Assembly: GCA_025057155.1 (NCBI GenBank)
Contig: JANWYD010000002.1
Coordinates: 62,001 to 126,000 of the forward strand
Direction of reading: 5' to 3'
Length of the DNA stretch: 64,000 nt
From: Chloroflexaceae bacterium
GTDB lineage: Bacteria; Chloroflexota; Chloroflexia; Chloroflexales; Chloroflexaceae
Under the pieces are notes generated by a model. The model was not told the origin of the DNA. It made no database searches and saw only the letters and a program-made list of their open reading frames with translations. Both the position numbers and the translations under genes were made by a program. How positions within the stretch are numbered: the first letter of the stretch is position 1; each line of letters opens with the position of its first letter. Shown in pieces: positions 25,600 through 33,805 of this stretch.

Positions 25600-26463
25600 C
25601 TACGCTCCCTCGATATCCAGACCTATATCCAGGGCCGGCGCGCTGTGGGTTAGCGCGCCAACGCTGATAAAGTCCACGCCGCTGTCGGCAACCGCGCGGA
25701 TTGAATGCAAGTTGATGCCGCCGCTGGCCTCGGTGCGCGCCCGTCCGGCCACGGCGGCCACGGCAGCGCGGAGCTGTTCGGGGGACATATTGTCGAGCAG
25801 GATCAGGTCGGCGCCGGCCTCGGCGGCGATGGCGGCCTGTTCGACGCTCTCCACTTCCACCTCCACCCGCACCATCGGTCCCACCGCCGCCCGCGCCCGG
25901 CGCACCGCTTCAGCCAGGTCCACCCCTCGCGCTGCCAGAATGGCCAGGTGGTTGTCCTTGAGCATCACTCCGTCATACAGGCCAGAGCGGTGATTGACCC
26001 CGCCCCCGACGCGCACGGCGTACTTCTCCAGCGCCCGCAGTCCCGGCGTAGTCTTGCGCGTGTCGAGAATGCGCGCCCGGGCGCCTCGCACTGCCTCGAC
26101 GTAACTGGCGGTCAGGGTGGCGATGCCGCTCAGCCGCTGGAGGAAATTGAGGGCTACGCGCTCGCCGCTGAGGAGGCCACGGGCCGGGCCGGCAACGCTG
26201 GCCACGCGCTCCCCCGCCGATACCCGCGCGCCCTCAGCCGCCCGCGGTCGCAGCGTCAGGGCCGGGTCCACCAGGGCAAAGACGGCCGCCACCACCGGCA
26301 GTCCGCAGACCACTCCGGCCTGGCGGAAGACAAAGTGCGCCTCGGCCCGAGCGTCAGGAGGGATAACTGCCAGGGTCGTCAGGTCGCCCGTGCCGATATC
26401 CTCGTTTAGCGCGCGGACAACCACCTCACGGACGAGTTCGGGAGGAAGATCGATAGGATGCAT
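25600..26463 (-). CDS. nadC: Nicotinate-nucleotide pyrophosphorylase (quinolinate phosphoribosyltransferase)
   Basis: The 287-residue product converts quinolinate and PRPP to nicotinate mononucleotide, the third step of de novo NAD synthesis. Blocks seen: ALNEDIGTGDLTTLAV at the N-terminus, LNFLQRLSGIATLTASYVEAV, ILDTRKTTPGLRALEKYAVRVGGGVNHRSGLYDGVMLKDNH (substrate-binding Arg/Lys/His cluster), VEVEVESVEQA, ADLILLDNMSPEQLR and EASGGINLHSIRAVADSGVDFISVGALTHSAPALDIGLDI. The ATG at 26463 has CTGGAGATGT upstream; longer reading upstream enters a repeat. It is the last gene of nadA-nadB-nadC, separated from nadB by 300 bp holding a MITE-like element. Confidence 0.96.
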   Translation of the reverse strand: MHPIDLPPELVREVVVRALNEDIGTGDLTTLAVIPPDARAEAHFVFRQAGVVCGLPVVAAVFALVDPALTLRPRAAEGARVSAGERVASVAGPARGLLSGERVALNFLQRLSGIATLTASYVEAVRGARARILDTRKTTPGLRALEKYAVRVGGGVNHRSGLYDGVMLKDNHLAILAARGVDLAEAVRRARAAVGPMVRVEVEVESVEQAAIAAEAGADLILLDNMSPEQLRAAVAAVAGRARTEASGGINLHSIRAVADSGVDFISVGALTHSAPALDIGLDIEGA

Positions 26464-26561
26464 ACATCTCCAGTAGGGCCTGCGCCCTGGTTCAACGGTA
26501 TCCTCCGGGCGGGCGCAGGGCCGCCAGGGCTCCTCGCCCGCCTGGAGAGAGGGCAAAGCCC

Positions 26562-26730
26562 TTCTCAGGTGCAGGGTTTTCCGGCGCATCCTCGCGTCGC
26601 ATGCGCCATCCGGGGCATTGGGACGCCCAACTCCCCCCGCTCCCGCTCGCGGGAGCGGGGGGGTGAGGACCGTGAGCGCATGGGAATGCCGAAAACCCCT
26701 GCTCGCTCAAAAAACCCTCCACCTGAGAGG
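26562..26730. mobile_element. MITE-like element, family TTCTCAGGTG, copy 2 (inside the nad operon)
   Basis: Ends TTCTCAGGTGCAGGGTTTTC (left) and the reverse complement of CTCTCAGGTGGAGGGTTTTT (right). The reverse complement of this element matches copy 1 at 5243-5415 over its length. The inverted symmetry may extend outwards (GAGGGC-n3-GCCC on both flanks, about 26549-26743). It lies between the nadB stop and nadC start and has no ORF of its own. Confidence 0.75.
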
Positions 26731-26763
26731 GGCGAAGCCCTCCCACAACCTGTGCTCTACACA

Positions 26764-28413
26764 CTAATCAGCCGCATGCGCCCGCGCCGGCGGCGCGGCG
26801 ATGGTTGCCACCAGAAAGGGTTCCTGGCCCCGGACCTGGACCAGATGGGCCTGCCAGTGCTCACGGGGCTGGGGAAAGTCGGTGCGGAAGTGACCGCCCC
26901 GACTCTCTTCGCGCGCCAGCGCCCCGGCCACGATCAGCCGGGCGGTCAGCGCGGCGTTGACGGCGGTGAGACCGTCCGGGTCATCGGGAGCGGCCTGCCA
27001 GGGCCAGGCCGCCAGGCGCAGCGCTCCGGCGCGCAGCCCCTCGCCGTCGCGCAGCGGCCCGGCGGCGGCGCGCATTGTCGCCGCCAGAGCCTCGCGCCAG
27101 TTCGGCGCCGGGAACGAGCCAGTCTCGCCAGCAGCGATACGGGCGGGCGCCACCGCGGAAAGGGCGATCCTGCCGGAGTGACGCTCCAGGACGGCGGCGA
27201 TCCCGGCGCGCCGCCCGAAGACCAGGCACTCCAGCAGCGAGTTGGAGGCCAGACGATTGGCGCCGTGCACGCCGGTGCAGGCCACCTCGCCAGCAGCGAA
27301 CAGCCCCGGCAGGCTGGTGGCGCCATCCAGGTCGGTGCGCACGCCGCCCATCAGGTAGTGCGCCGCCGGGGCCACCGGGATGGGCGTAGTGGCCGGATCC
27401 AGCCCATCTTCGCGCAGACGGGCGCAGATCGTCGGGAAGCGGCTCTCGATCGTCGTCCGGGGCAGGTGGGTCAGGTCGAGCAGCACATGGTCACTGCCAG
27501 AGCGGCGCATAGCGGCATAGATGCCGCGGGTTACCACGTCGCGGGGCGCGAGTTCGGCGCGAGGATCGAAAGCGGGCATGAAACGTTCGCCGGCGAGCGT
27601 GCGGAGGAGGCCCCCCTCGCCACGGACGGCCTCGCTGATCAGGAAGCCCTGACCGGCGCGCGTGCGATAGACCGTGGGATGAAACTGCACGAACTCCAGA
27701 TCGGCCACCTCGGCCCCGGCGCGGTAGGCCATGGCGATGCCTTCGCCGAGAGCGACGGGCTGATTGCTGGTCAGACCATAGAGCGCGCCGGCGCCGCCAC
27801 TGGCGAGGATCGTCGCCGCGGCCAGCAGGCGATGCCAGTCCCCAGTCGGATCGCGCGCCAGCGCGCCGACGATCCGGCCCCCCTCGTCAAGCAGATCGGC
27901 GGCCTGCCACCCCTCCAGCAACGTGATCCGCGGATGGGCGCGGGCGCGGTCGATCAAGGCGGTCACCACCGCCAGGCCGGTCGCGTCGCCCACGTGCACA
28001 ATGCGGCGGGCCGAATGGCCACCTTCCAGTCCCAGGGCGAAGCGTCCGGGGGCCACGCGCTCGAAGGGCACGCCAGCGGCGGCCAGTTCGCGCATCAACG
28101 CCGGCGCGGCGTAGGCCAGGGCCGCCACGGCCTCGGCGTCGGAGAGGCCGGCGCCGGCTGCCAGCGTATCGGCGATGTGGGCGCGGGGCGAATCGGCGGC
28201 GTCGAGGGCCGCGGCGATGCCGCCCTGGGCCCAGGCTGAATTACTCTCGGGCAGGGCGCCGCGGGCCAGCACCAGCACCTCGGTGTACTCGGCGGCCGCC
28301 AGGGCCGCCGTCAGGCCGGCGGCCCCGGCGCCGATCACCAGCACGCCGGTGGTTGTTGTTGTAGCCGCGGGCCATGCCGTCAGGGCGAAGCGAGGAGCGG
28401 GTATCGGTTTCAT
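26764..28413 (-). CDS. nadB: L-aspartate oxidase
   Basis: The 549-residue flavoprotein oxidises L-aspartate to iminoaspartate for NadA. TTGVLVIGAGAAGLTAALAAAE is the FAD Rossmann motif (residues about 20-40). ALPESNSAWAQGGIAAALDAADSPRAHIADTL, EGGHSARRIVHVGDATGLAVV, ILASGGAGALYGLTSNQPVALGEGIAMAYRAGAEVADLEFVQFHPT, EAVRGEGGLLRT and TSLPGLFAAGEVACTGVHGANRLASNSLLECLVFGRRAG are all NadB/fumarate-reductase-family blocks with the catalytic Arg/His set. Length is about 10-20 residues over the typical 535. The ATG at 28413 was chosen because the conserved region begins soon after; sequence further upstream is not conserved-looking. Gap to nadA is 131 bp. Confidence 0.95.
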   Translation of the reverse strand: MKPIPAPRFALTAWPAATTTTTGVLVIGAGAAGLTAALAAAEYTEVLVLARGALPESNSAWAQGGIAAALDAADSPRAHIADTLAAGAGLSDAEAVAALAYAAPALMRELAAAGVPFERVAPGRFALGLEGGHSARRIVHVGDATGLAVVTALIDRARAHPRITLLEGWQAADLLDEGGRIVGALARDPTGDWHRLLAAATILASGGAGALYGLTSNQPVALGEGIAMAYRAGAEVADLEFVQFHPTVYRTRAGQGFLISEAVRGEGGLLRTLAGERFMPAFDPRAELAPRDVVTRGIYAAMRRSGSDHVLLDLTHLPRTTIESRFPTICARLREDGLDPATTPIPVAPAAHYLMGGVRTDLDGATSLPGLFAAGEVACTGVHGANRLASNSLLECLVFGRRAGIAAVLERHSGRIALSAVAPARIAAGETGSFPAPNWREALAATMRAAAGPLRDGEGLRAGALRLAAWPWQAAPDDPDGLTAVNAALTARLIVAGALAREESRGGHFRTDFPQPREHWQAHLVQVRGQEPFLVATIAAPPARAHAAD

Positions 28414-28544
28414 GGTTTCGTTCTCGTTTCTTCGGGTAGCGCGGCGAAGCCGCACAGGGCCTGACCTGAACCTGGCTGGTTGGAGCGCAACTCTCCGGGT
28501 TGCGGGACGGGGAACCCGTAGTCGCCCCACGCCCGCCGGGACGG

Positions 28545-29516
28545 TTAAAGGGCGATCATCCGCTCGATGGCCGTGCGGGCGCGGGCGGCCAGATCAGGGG
28601 GCACGGTCACCACGTGGGTCAGGTCGCGCAGACTATTGCGCACCTTCTCCAGCGTGATCATCTTCATGTACTTGCAACTGATCGACTCATCAACCGGCAA
28701 AAACTGCTTCTCGGGATTGGCCTTGCGCATGCGGTGCAGCACGCCGATCTCGGTGGCGACGACGAAACGGGAGGCGCTGCTGCTGGCCGCATGGCGGATC
28801 ATGCCCTCGGTCGAGAGAATATGGGCGCCCCGGGGATCGAGCTTGCCGCTCGCCAGATAGTGCATGGCGCTGCTCACACAGCCGCACTCAGGGTGGATCA
28901 GCAACTCGGCGTCGGGCATGGCGGCGCGCTGGCGCTCGACCATCGCCGGGCGGATGGCGGCGTGCACGTGGCACTCCCCGGCCCAGATGTGCATGTGCCG
29001 GCCGGTAACCTGCCGCAGGTAGCTCCCCAGAAACATATCGGGAAGAAAGAGGATCTCTTTGTCTTCGGGAATGGCTCGAATGACCCGCTCGGCGTTGCCT
29101 GAGGTGCAACAGTAGTCGCTCTCGGCCTTGACCTCCGCAGTCGTATTGACGTAGCTCACCACCACCGCGCCGGGATGCTCGGCCTTCCAGGCGCGCAGTT
29201 GCTCGGCGGTGATCGAGGCCGCCAGCGAACACCCCGCCTCGGGGTCGGGGATCAGCACGGTCTTCTCCGGCGAGAGGATGGCGGCGGTTTCGGCCATAAA
29301 ATGCACGCCGCAGACGACCAGCACGGGGGCGTCGCTGCGGGCGGCAAACTGGGCCATGCCCAGCGAATCGCCGACATAATCCGCCAGATCCTGGATCTCG
29401 CCGTACTCGTAGTTATGGGCCAGGATCACCGCATTGCGCCGGGCGCGCAGGGCATTGATCTCCTCGACCAGGGCCGCGGCTTCCTCCGGGGCGGTGTGGG
29501 TGAGCGCCATGCTCAT
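28545..29516 (-). CDS. nadA: Quinolinate synthase
   Basis: The 323-residue [4Fe-4S] enzyme condenses iminoaspartate with dihydroxyacetone phosphate to quinolinate. Cluster Cys are seen in VVCGVHFMAETAAIL (near residue 90), DYCCTSGNAERVI and HPECGCVSSAMHY, matching the three-ligand pattern of the family. AVILAHNYEYGEIQDLADYVGDSLGMAQFAA and EDKEILFLPDMFLGSYL are further NadA blocks. The ATG at 29516 is preceded by GAGGAGG with 6-nt spacing; a TTG two codons earlier is less likely. It leads nadA-nadB-nadC. The upstream 190 bp carry a near-consensus promoter and an array of dyads (29531-29707), so expression is probably controlled by an NAD-responsive repressor. Confidence 0.96.
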   Translation of the reverse strand: MSMALTHTAPEEAAALVEEINALRARRNAVILAHNYEYGEIQDLADYVGDSLGMAQFAARSDAPVLVVCGVHFMAETAAILSPEKTVLIPDPEAGCSLAASITAEQLRAWKAEHPGAVVVSYVNTTAEVKAESDYCCTSGNAERVIRAIPEDKEILFLPDMFLGSYLRQVTGRHMHIWAGECHVHAAIRPAMVERQRAAMPDAELLIHPECGCVSSAMHYLASGKLDPRGAHILSTEGMIRHAASSSASRFVVATEIGVLHRMRKANPEKQFLPVDESISCKYMKMITLEKVRNSLRDLTHVVTVPPDLAARARTAIERMIAL

Positions 29517-29530
29517 AGACAACCTCCTCT

Positions 29531-29556
29531 ATAACCCAGAGTTAACGCAGGGTTAT
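29531..29556 (-). promoter_or_regulatory. 26-bp imperfect dyad before the nadA ribosome-binding site
   Basis: ATAACCC (29531-29537) and GGGTTAT (29550-29556) flank a GTTAAC centre; 22 of 26 positions are self-complementary. It directly precedes the GAGGAGG site and could occlude translation initiation or be a fourth regulatory dyad. Confidence 0.45.
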
Positions 29557-29576
29557 TAGTGTAAAAATAACACTAA
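29556..29576 (-). promoter_or_regulatory. NAD-operon operator-like dyad 1
   Basis: TTAGTGT-N7-ACACTAA, a perfect 7+7 dyad of 21 bp in the nadA leader. Centre at 29566. Confidence 0.65.
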
Positions 29577-29607
29577 ATGCGTCCGGTAAAGAGGCCGAGC
29601 GACCGGA

Positions 29608-29628
29608 TTTGTGTCTTTTTGACACTAA
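29608..29628 (-). promoter_or_regulatory. NAD-operon operator-like dyad 2
   Basis: TTTGTGTC-N5-GACACTAA, 21 bp, sharing the ACACTAA half with dyad 1; centre at 29618, 52 bp from dyad 1. It is enclosed by a separate inverted repeat (29592-29604 and 29648-29660). Confidence 0.65.
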
Positions 29629-29658
29629 CTTTGCCTGGAAAAAAAGTGGCCGCTCGGC

Positions 29659-29679
29659 CTGTTGTGAAATTGACACTTA
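29659..29679 (-). promoter_or_regulatory. NAD-operon operator-like dyad 3 (half site)
   Basis: TTGTG-n4-TGACACTTA keeps the GACACT half seen in dyad 2; centre near 29669, 51 bp from dyad 2. It overlaps the predicted transcription start just after the -10 box. The left half is degenerate. Confidence 0.45.
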
Positions 29680-29707
29680 GTATACGACGCAGGTCAGGAG
29701 TTGTCAA
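29679..29707 (-). promoter_or_regulatory. nadA: Near-consensus sigma70-type promoter of nadA
   Basis: On the minus strand TTGACA (29707-29702), a 17-nt spacer, then TATACT (29684-29679). It is the best -35/-10 pair I found in the window. Predicted start near 29672 gives a leader of about 156 nt containing dyads 1 and 2. Confidence 0.7.
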
Positions 29708-30025
29708 TAGCGGTTTCGTGTTCCAACACGGCTCTTGCAACCTCTCTGCGGCAGTGCCCGGACCCCGGGTTTTTCGGCGGGTTTGGCCGCGCAGCCGCCA
29801 ACACTAAGAAAAAATGGGGTTTGCGCCAGCCCTGGCGCGCCACCCGGGCCTGCGCCATTTCCTCGGGTCAGGTCCCGACCCGACCTGCGGGTTTCTGGAC
29901 GGCGTTGGCGACGCCGCCGACATTATTGTGATGGGGCGGCTACGCCGCCCTGTGACCCGCCGACGTTGCATCAACTCTGCGTGCCGCCCGCGCCCCCAGG
30001 AGGTGACGGCGGTGCGAACCACGGC
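29708..30025. other. Non-coding region between nadA promoter and Uma2 pseudogene
   Basis: No credible gene. Contains short GC hairpins, for instance GGGCGGC-TAC-GCCGCCC near 29936-29952, of the type also seen at about 44010-44027, and several Gly/Pro-coding-like but unconserved frames. Confidence 0.5.
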
Positions 30026-30715
30026 CTACTCCTGATCAGGATCGATTCCCAACGCCCGCAGGCGCGCAGCCAGACGCTCGGCGCGCTGGCGCTCCGCCTC
30101 CGCCCGCTCCCGCTCCGCCTCCGCCCGCTCCCGCTCCGCTTCCATCTGGGCCTGAAGTTCTACGAAGCTCAGGAACGGGCGCCCGTCGGGCAGATACATC
30201 CGCACCTCGTCGCCTTCGCGGGCGAAGCGCACCCCCAGGCGCGGACTGACCCAGCCGTCAATGTCGGGTATGACCCTCAACCGCTCCTCTCTGCGCTGCC
30301 AGCCGGTCAGATCCCCGCTCTCCGGGTCGTAGAGATAGTATTCCTCGACTCCGTACTGGTCGTAGAACTCAAACCCGGCGGCGATCTCCGCCAGTCTGTT
30401 TCCCGGTGACAGCACCTCGAAGACCACATGGGGCGCGACCCCCTCCTCCTCCTACTGGCGATAGGAGCCACGATCGCCCCTGGGACGCCCGAAGACGACC
30501 ATTGCGTCCGGCGCGCGGCGAATGTCGGGACGTCCTTCAACCGGATACCAGAGCAGGTCGCCGGCGACGAACACGTCGGGACGATTACGGAACAGGCCCT
30601 CGAGGTTGCCCTGGATGGTGACAATGGCGCGAAACTGTTTTGTATTGTCCAACATGGGTTGACCGTCGCTGTCGGGGTAGACTACTGGCGCCGCGGCTAC
30701 GGTCGTGCTGCTCAT
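30026..30715 (-). pseudogene. Uma2-family (DUF820) endonuclease-like gene with in-frame amber codon
   Basis: Two open segments lie in one frame: an 87-residue N-terminal part (30715-30455) ending GRPRGDRGSYRQ, a TAG at 30454-30452, then EEEGVAPHVVFEVLSPGNRLAEIAAGFEFYDQYGVEEYYLYDPESGDL continuing to 30026. Uma2 proteins normally read QW(E/K)E at this point, so TGG to TAG is the simplest change. The catalytic PD-(D/E)xK-like set is otherwise visible (PDAMV, FEVLSPGN, EYYLYDP). A C-terminal heptad region (AEAERERAEAERERAEAERQ) predicts a coiled coil, common in cyanobacterial and Chloroflexota Uma2 proteins. The ATG at 30715 has GAGGTGA upstream. It may be a pseudogene, a sequencing error, or a read-through gene. 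Confidence 0.8.
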
Positions 30716-30870
30716 GGCTCACCTCGTCGCTGGTGGTTCGACCAACTGATGGATTGCATTTCCGTGAAAAAGCCTTCGGCGTACCCACAAAGCTATGCGC
30801 AACCCTCGGGGTTGCGCTACGTTGCAGGCAGGCGCACGGGAGAACAGGGCCCCCGTGCGCCAACCGGCAG

Positions 30871-32091
30871 TCACCCGGCTTCGCCAGCCCAGCGCTCGAT
30901 GATCGTGGTAATGCCCATGCCTCCGCCGACACAGAGGGCCGCCAGGCCATAGCGCCCGCCGCGGCGCTCCAACTCGTCGAGCAGGGTTCCGAGGATCATG
31001 GCCCCGGTCGCCCCCAGGGGATGCCCCAGGGCAATCGCTCCGCCATTGACGTTGATCCGTTCGGGACCCACGCCGGTCTCGCGCTGAAAGTGCAGCACCA
31101 CCGCGGCGAAGGCCTCGTTGATCTCGAACAGGTCAATGTCGTCGAAGCCGAGGCCAGCGCGTTCAAGAGCCAGGCGCGCCGCGGGGGCCGGGCCGGTCAA
31201 CATAATCGTCGGCTCACTGCCGACGACGGCGGCGGAGACGATGCGCGCCCGCGGCGTGAGGCCCAGGGCGCGCCCGCGCGCCTCGCTGCCCACCAGGACG
31301 AGGGCTGCGCCGTCCACGATGCCCGAGGAGGTGCCGGCGGTGTGCAGATGCTCGATGCGCGTAAGTTGCGGGTAGCGCCGCAGGGCCACGGCGTCGAAGC
31401 CCGAGGCGCCGAGTTGGGCAAAGGCCGGCGGCAGCTTCGCCAGGGTCTCCAGTGTGGTGTCGGGGCGGATATGCTCATCTTCGGCGAGGAGCACCTGGCC
31501 GCCGGGGTCGCGCACGGGCACGATCGAGCGAGCGAAGCGCCCCGCGGCGCGGGCGGCGGCGGCGCGTCGCTGCGACTCGACGGCGAAGGCGTCAAGCTCC
31601 TCGCGGCTAAAGCCATCGAGAGTGGCCAGCAGATCGGCGCCGATGCCCTGGGGCACGAAGCCGACCGCCTGGCTGATCTCCGGATCGTCCATCAAGGCGC
31701 CGCCATCGCTGCCCATGGGCACGCGGGACATCGACTCGACGCCCCCGGCCAGCACCAGGTGTTCCCACCCCGAGCGCACCATGGCCGCGGCCAGATTGAC
31801 CGCCTCGAGACCGCTGGCGCAGAAGCGGTTGAGTTGCATCCCGGGCACGCGCTCGTCCCACCCGGCGGCAAGCGCCGCCGTGCGGGCAATGTTGGCCCCC
31901 TGCTCGCCGACGGGCGTCACACAGCCGAGGATGACATCCTCAATCGCGGCGGGGTCGAGGCCGGTACGCCGCGGCAACTCGCGCAGCAGGCTGGTGAGCA
32001 GATGCACCGGCTTGACCCCGGCCAGGCCGCCCCCGGCCCTGCCGCGCCCCCTGGGGGTGCGGATGGCGTCGAAAATGAAAGCGTCTGGCAT
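30871..32091 (-). CDS. Acetyl-CoA acetyltransferase (thiolase)
   Basis: The 406-residue thiolase has the nucleophilic Cys in [18 protein letters not shown] (about residue 90), the [12 protein letters not shown] block, the His in [20 protein letters not shown] (about 358) and the second Cys in [13 protein letters not shown] (about 390). It makes or cleaves acyl-CoA (acetoacetyl-CoA or 3-ketoacyl-CoA); chain-length preference cannot be read. The ATG at 32091 was chosen because the conserved [11 protein letters not shown] block starts just after it and upstream sequence is a palindromic repeat. It lies 64 bp downstream of an acyl-CoA dehydrogenase on the same strand, suggesting fatty-acid or branched-chain acyl-CoA oxidation, but a GGTGGGGAAAC palindrome sits between them. 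Confidence 0.93.
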   Translation of the reverse strand: MPDAFIFDAIRTPRGRGRAGGGLAGVKPVHLLTSLLRELPRRTGLDPAAIEDVILGCVTPVGEQGANIARTAALAAGWDERVPGMQLNRFCASGLEAVNLAAAMVRSGWEHLVLAGGVESMSRVPMGSDGGALMDDPEISQAVGFVPQGIGADLLATLDGFSREELDAFAVESQRRAAAARAAGRFARSIVPVRDPGGQVLLAEDEHIRPDTTLETLAKLPPAFAQLGASGFDAVALRRYPQLTRIEHLHTAGTSSGIVDGAALVLVGSEARGRALGLTPRARIVSAAVVGSEPTIMLTGPAPAARLALERAGLGFDDIDLFEINEAFAAVVLHFQRETGVGPERINVNGGAIALGHPLGATGAMILGTLLDELERRGGRYGLAALCVGGGMGITTIIERWAGEAG

Positions 32092-32127
32092 GGTGATGTT
32101 CCTTTGAGGGTTCCGACAGGCAGGGAC

Positions 32128-32152
32128 GGTGGGGAAACGTGGTTTCCCCACC
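32128..32152. terminator. GGTGGGGAAAC palindrome between acyl-CoA dehydrogenase and thiolase
   Basis: GGTGGGGAAAC (32128-32138) and its exact complement (32142-32152) with a GTG loop. One of the gene-end palindrome family; here it lies between two genes that look co-transcribed. Confidence 0.55.
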
Positions 32153-32155
32153 CCT

Positions 32156-33310
32156 CTACCCTTGCCGTTTTGGAAACAGGGAACGCCCGATAATCTCCTT
32201 CATAATCTCGGTGGTGCCGCCGTAGATGGTCTGCACGCGGGCGTCAACGAAGGCGCGGGCAATCGGATACTCGCGCATATAGCCGTAGCCGCCGTGGAGC
32301 TGTACTCCCCGGTCCACCACGCGGTTCTGCAATTCGGTGGCCCACCATTTAGCCATCGAAGCCTCCTCGGTGGTCAGCCGGCCGGCGGTGTGGGCCTCGA
32401 TGCAGCGGTCAACGAAGACGCGCCCGATGGTCAGTTCGGTCTTCAGTTCAGCGAGCAGGAAGCGGGTATGCTGGAAATCGCCGATGGGCCGGCCAAAGGC
32501 GGTGCGTTCGGCGCAGTAGGCCACAGTCATCTCAAAGGCGGCCTCGGCGCCGGCCATGGCGCTGATGGCGATGATCAGGCGTTCCTGGGGCAGCTTGCTC
32601 ATCATATAGGCGAAGCCGCGGCCCTCCTCGCCAAGCAGGTTGGCGACGGGCACCCGCACGTCGTCGAAGAACAGTTCGGCAGTATCCTGGGCGTGCTGGC
32701 CGATCTTCTCCAGGTTGCGGCCGCGGGTGAAGCCAGGCATGTCGCGTTCGACCACCAGCAGGCTGATCCCCCGGTGCCCGGCGGCGGGGTCGGTTTTGAC
32801 GGCCACGATCACCAGATCGGCATTGATGCCGTTAGAAATGAAGGTCTTCTGGCCATTCACGACGTAGTAATCGCCCTCGCGCCGAGCAGTGGTGCGGATG
32901 CCGGCCAGGTCGCTGCCGGCCGCAGGCTCGGTCATGGCCAGGGCGCCGATGCATTCGCCGCTGGCGATGCGGGGCAGCCAGCGGCGGCGCTGCTCGGGGT
33001 TGCCGTGGTGCACCAGGTAGGGGATGACCAGATCAGTGTGGACCGAGAAGCCAACTCCCATAAAGAACGGACGCGACAGTTCCTCGGTGATGATCGCGTT
33101 GTAGCGAAAGTCGTCAATGCCTGAGCCGCCGTCCTCCTCGGCGATGCCCAGGCTGAGAAAGCCCGCCGCGCCCGCCTTCGCCCACAGGGCGCGTTCAACC
33201 ACCCCTTCGCGCTCCCAGCGCTCGTAGTTGGGGGCGATTTCGCGCTCGACGAAGGTGCGAAAGCTCTGACGAAACAGGTGGTGCTCGCTCGTGAAGATCG
33301 TGCGTTCCAT
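32156..33310 (-). CDS. Acyl-CoA dehydrogenase
   Basis: The 384-residue flavoenzyme introduces a 2,3-double bond in acyl-CoA, passing electrons to electron-transfer flavoprotein. It has the three-domain layout: N-terminal helices ([27 protein letters not shown]), the beta domain with [24 protein letters not shown] (signature 1) and [11 protein letters not shown], and the C-terminal helical domain with [27 protein letters not shown] and [39 protein letters not shown] (signature 2; the Glu of GGTTEI is the usual catalytic-base position). The ATG at 33310 has GAGGAGGAG upstream. It is followed by thiolase. Probably short-chain or branched substrates; not determinable. Confidence 0.93.
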   Translation of the reverse strand: MERTIFTSEHHLFRQSFRTFVEREIAPNYERWEREGVVERALWAKAGAAGFLSLGIAEEDGGSGIDDFRYNAIITEELSRPFFMGVGFSVHTDLVIPYLVHHGNPEQRRRWLPRIASGECIGALAMTEPAAGSDLAGIRTTARREGDYYVVNGQKTFISNGINADLVIVAVKTDPAAGHRGISLLVVERDMPGFTRGRNLEKIGQHAQDTAELFFDDVRVPVANLLGEEGRGFAYMMSKLPQERLIIAISAMAGAEAAFEMTVAYCAERTAFGRPIGDFQHTRFLLAELKTELTIGRVFVDRCIEAHTAGRLTTEEASMAKWWATELQNRVVDRGVQLHGGYGYMREYPIARAFVDARVQTIYGGTTEIMKEIIGRSLFPKRQG

Positions 33311-33485
33311 TGAAAGGCTCCTCCTCGTTGAGGCCGTGGATGGCACGACTCTCAGGCTGGTCAAATCTACGCGGTTGTACAAAGCTTACCACACCCGCGG
33401 TCCAGGCAGGCGGCAGTTCTGCACGGGCTTTGCCCAACATCCAAGTGAGCATTGACAACTTTTGGCGAAGATCACAATACCATTC

Positions 33486-33515
33486 TTTACAATCGCGAAG
33501 CGCATGTGTTAGAAT
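33486..33515 (+). promoter_or_regulatory. Candidate promoter upstream of the pyrophosphatase gene
   Basis: TTTACA (33486-33491), 18-nt spacer, TAGAAT (33510-33515); a further TATAAT at 33541-33546 has no good -35. The remaining 33311-33805 interval holds a GTGGAGGTG-like word near 33711 and no gene. Confidence 0.4.
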
Positions 33516-33805
33516 AGGCTCCACGGACACGGAACTGCGGTATAATTGCACACATCGCCTGTTTCCCCGTCGCGGAATGATTGGTGAGGGCGCCGTCAGG
33601 GTGAGGGAGCGCCTTTGCTGTGTAAGGCATGGTTAAGGCCGTGACGCCCGCCTTGACCGTTGCCCGGCCGATCCACAAGATGCAGAGCGGTAGGGTTGTA
33701 GACTTGTAGAGGTGTGGAGGCGCGGGCTGGCTGGTCAGGCGAGGGTGAACCACGACCGAGGGTGTTAGCGGTTTGCTTGCCGACGCAACGTGAAGGAGTT
33801 GGACG

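Noticed and set aside
26458-28239. 593-codon plus-strand frame opposite nadB
   Set aside because: Overlaps a certain nadB gene and reads through a MITE-like repeat.
29531-29672. NAD riboswitch in the nadA leader
   Set aside because: The leader shows DNA-type dyads with symmetrical half-sites; no conserved riboswitch core was recognised.
29577-29931. Short plus-strand frames in the nadA upstream region
   Set aside because: They overlap the promoter/operator array and lack start signals.
30640-32193. 517-codon plus-strand frame opposite thiolase
   Set aside because: Antisense shadow; thiolase catalytic residues on the other strand are conserved.
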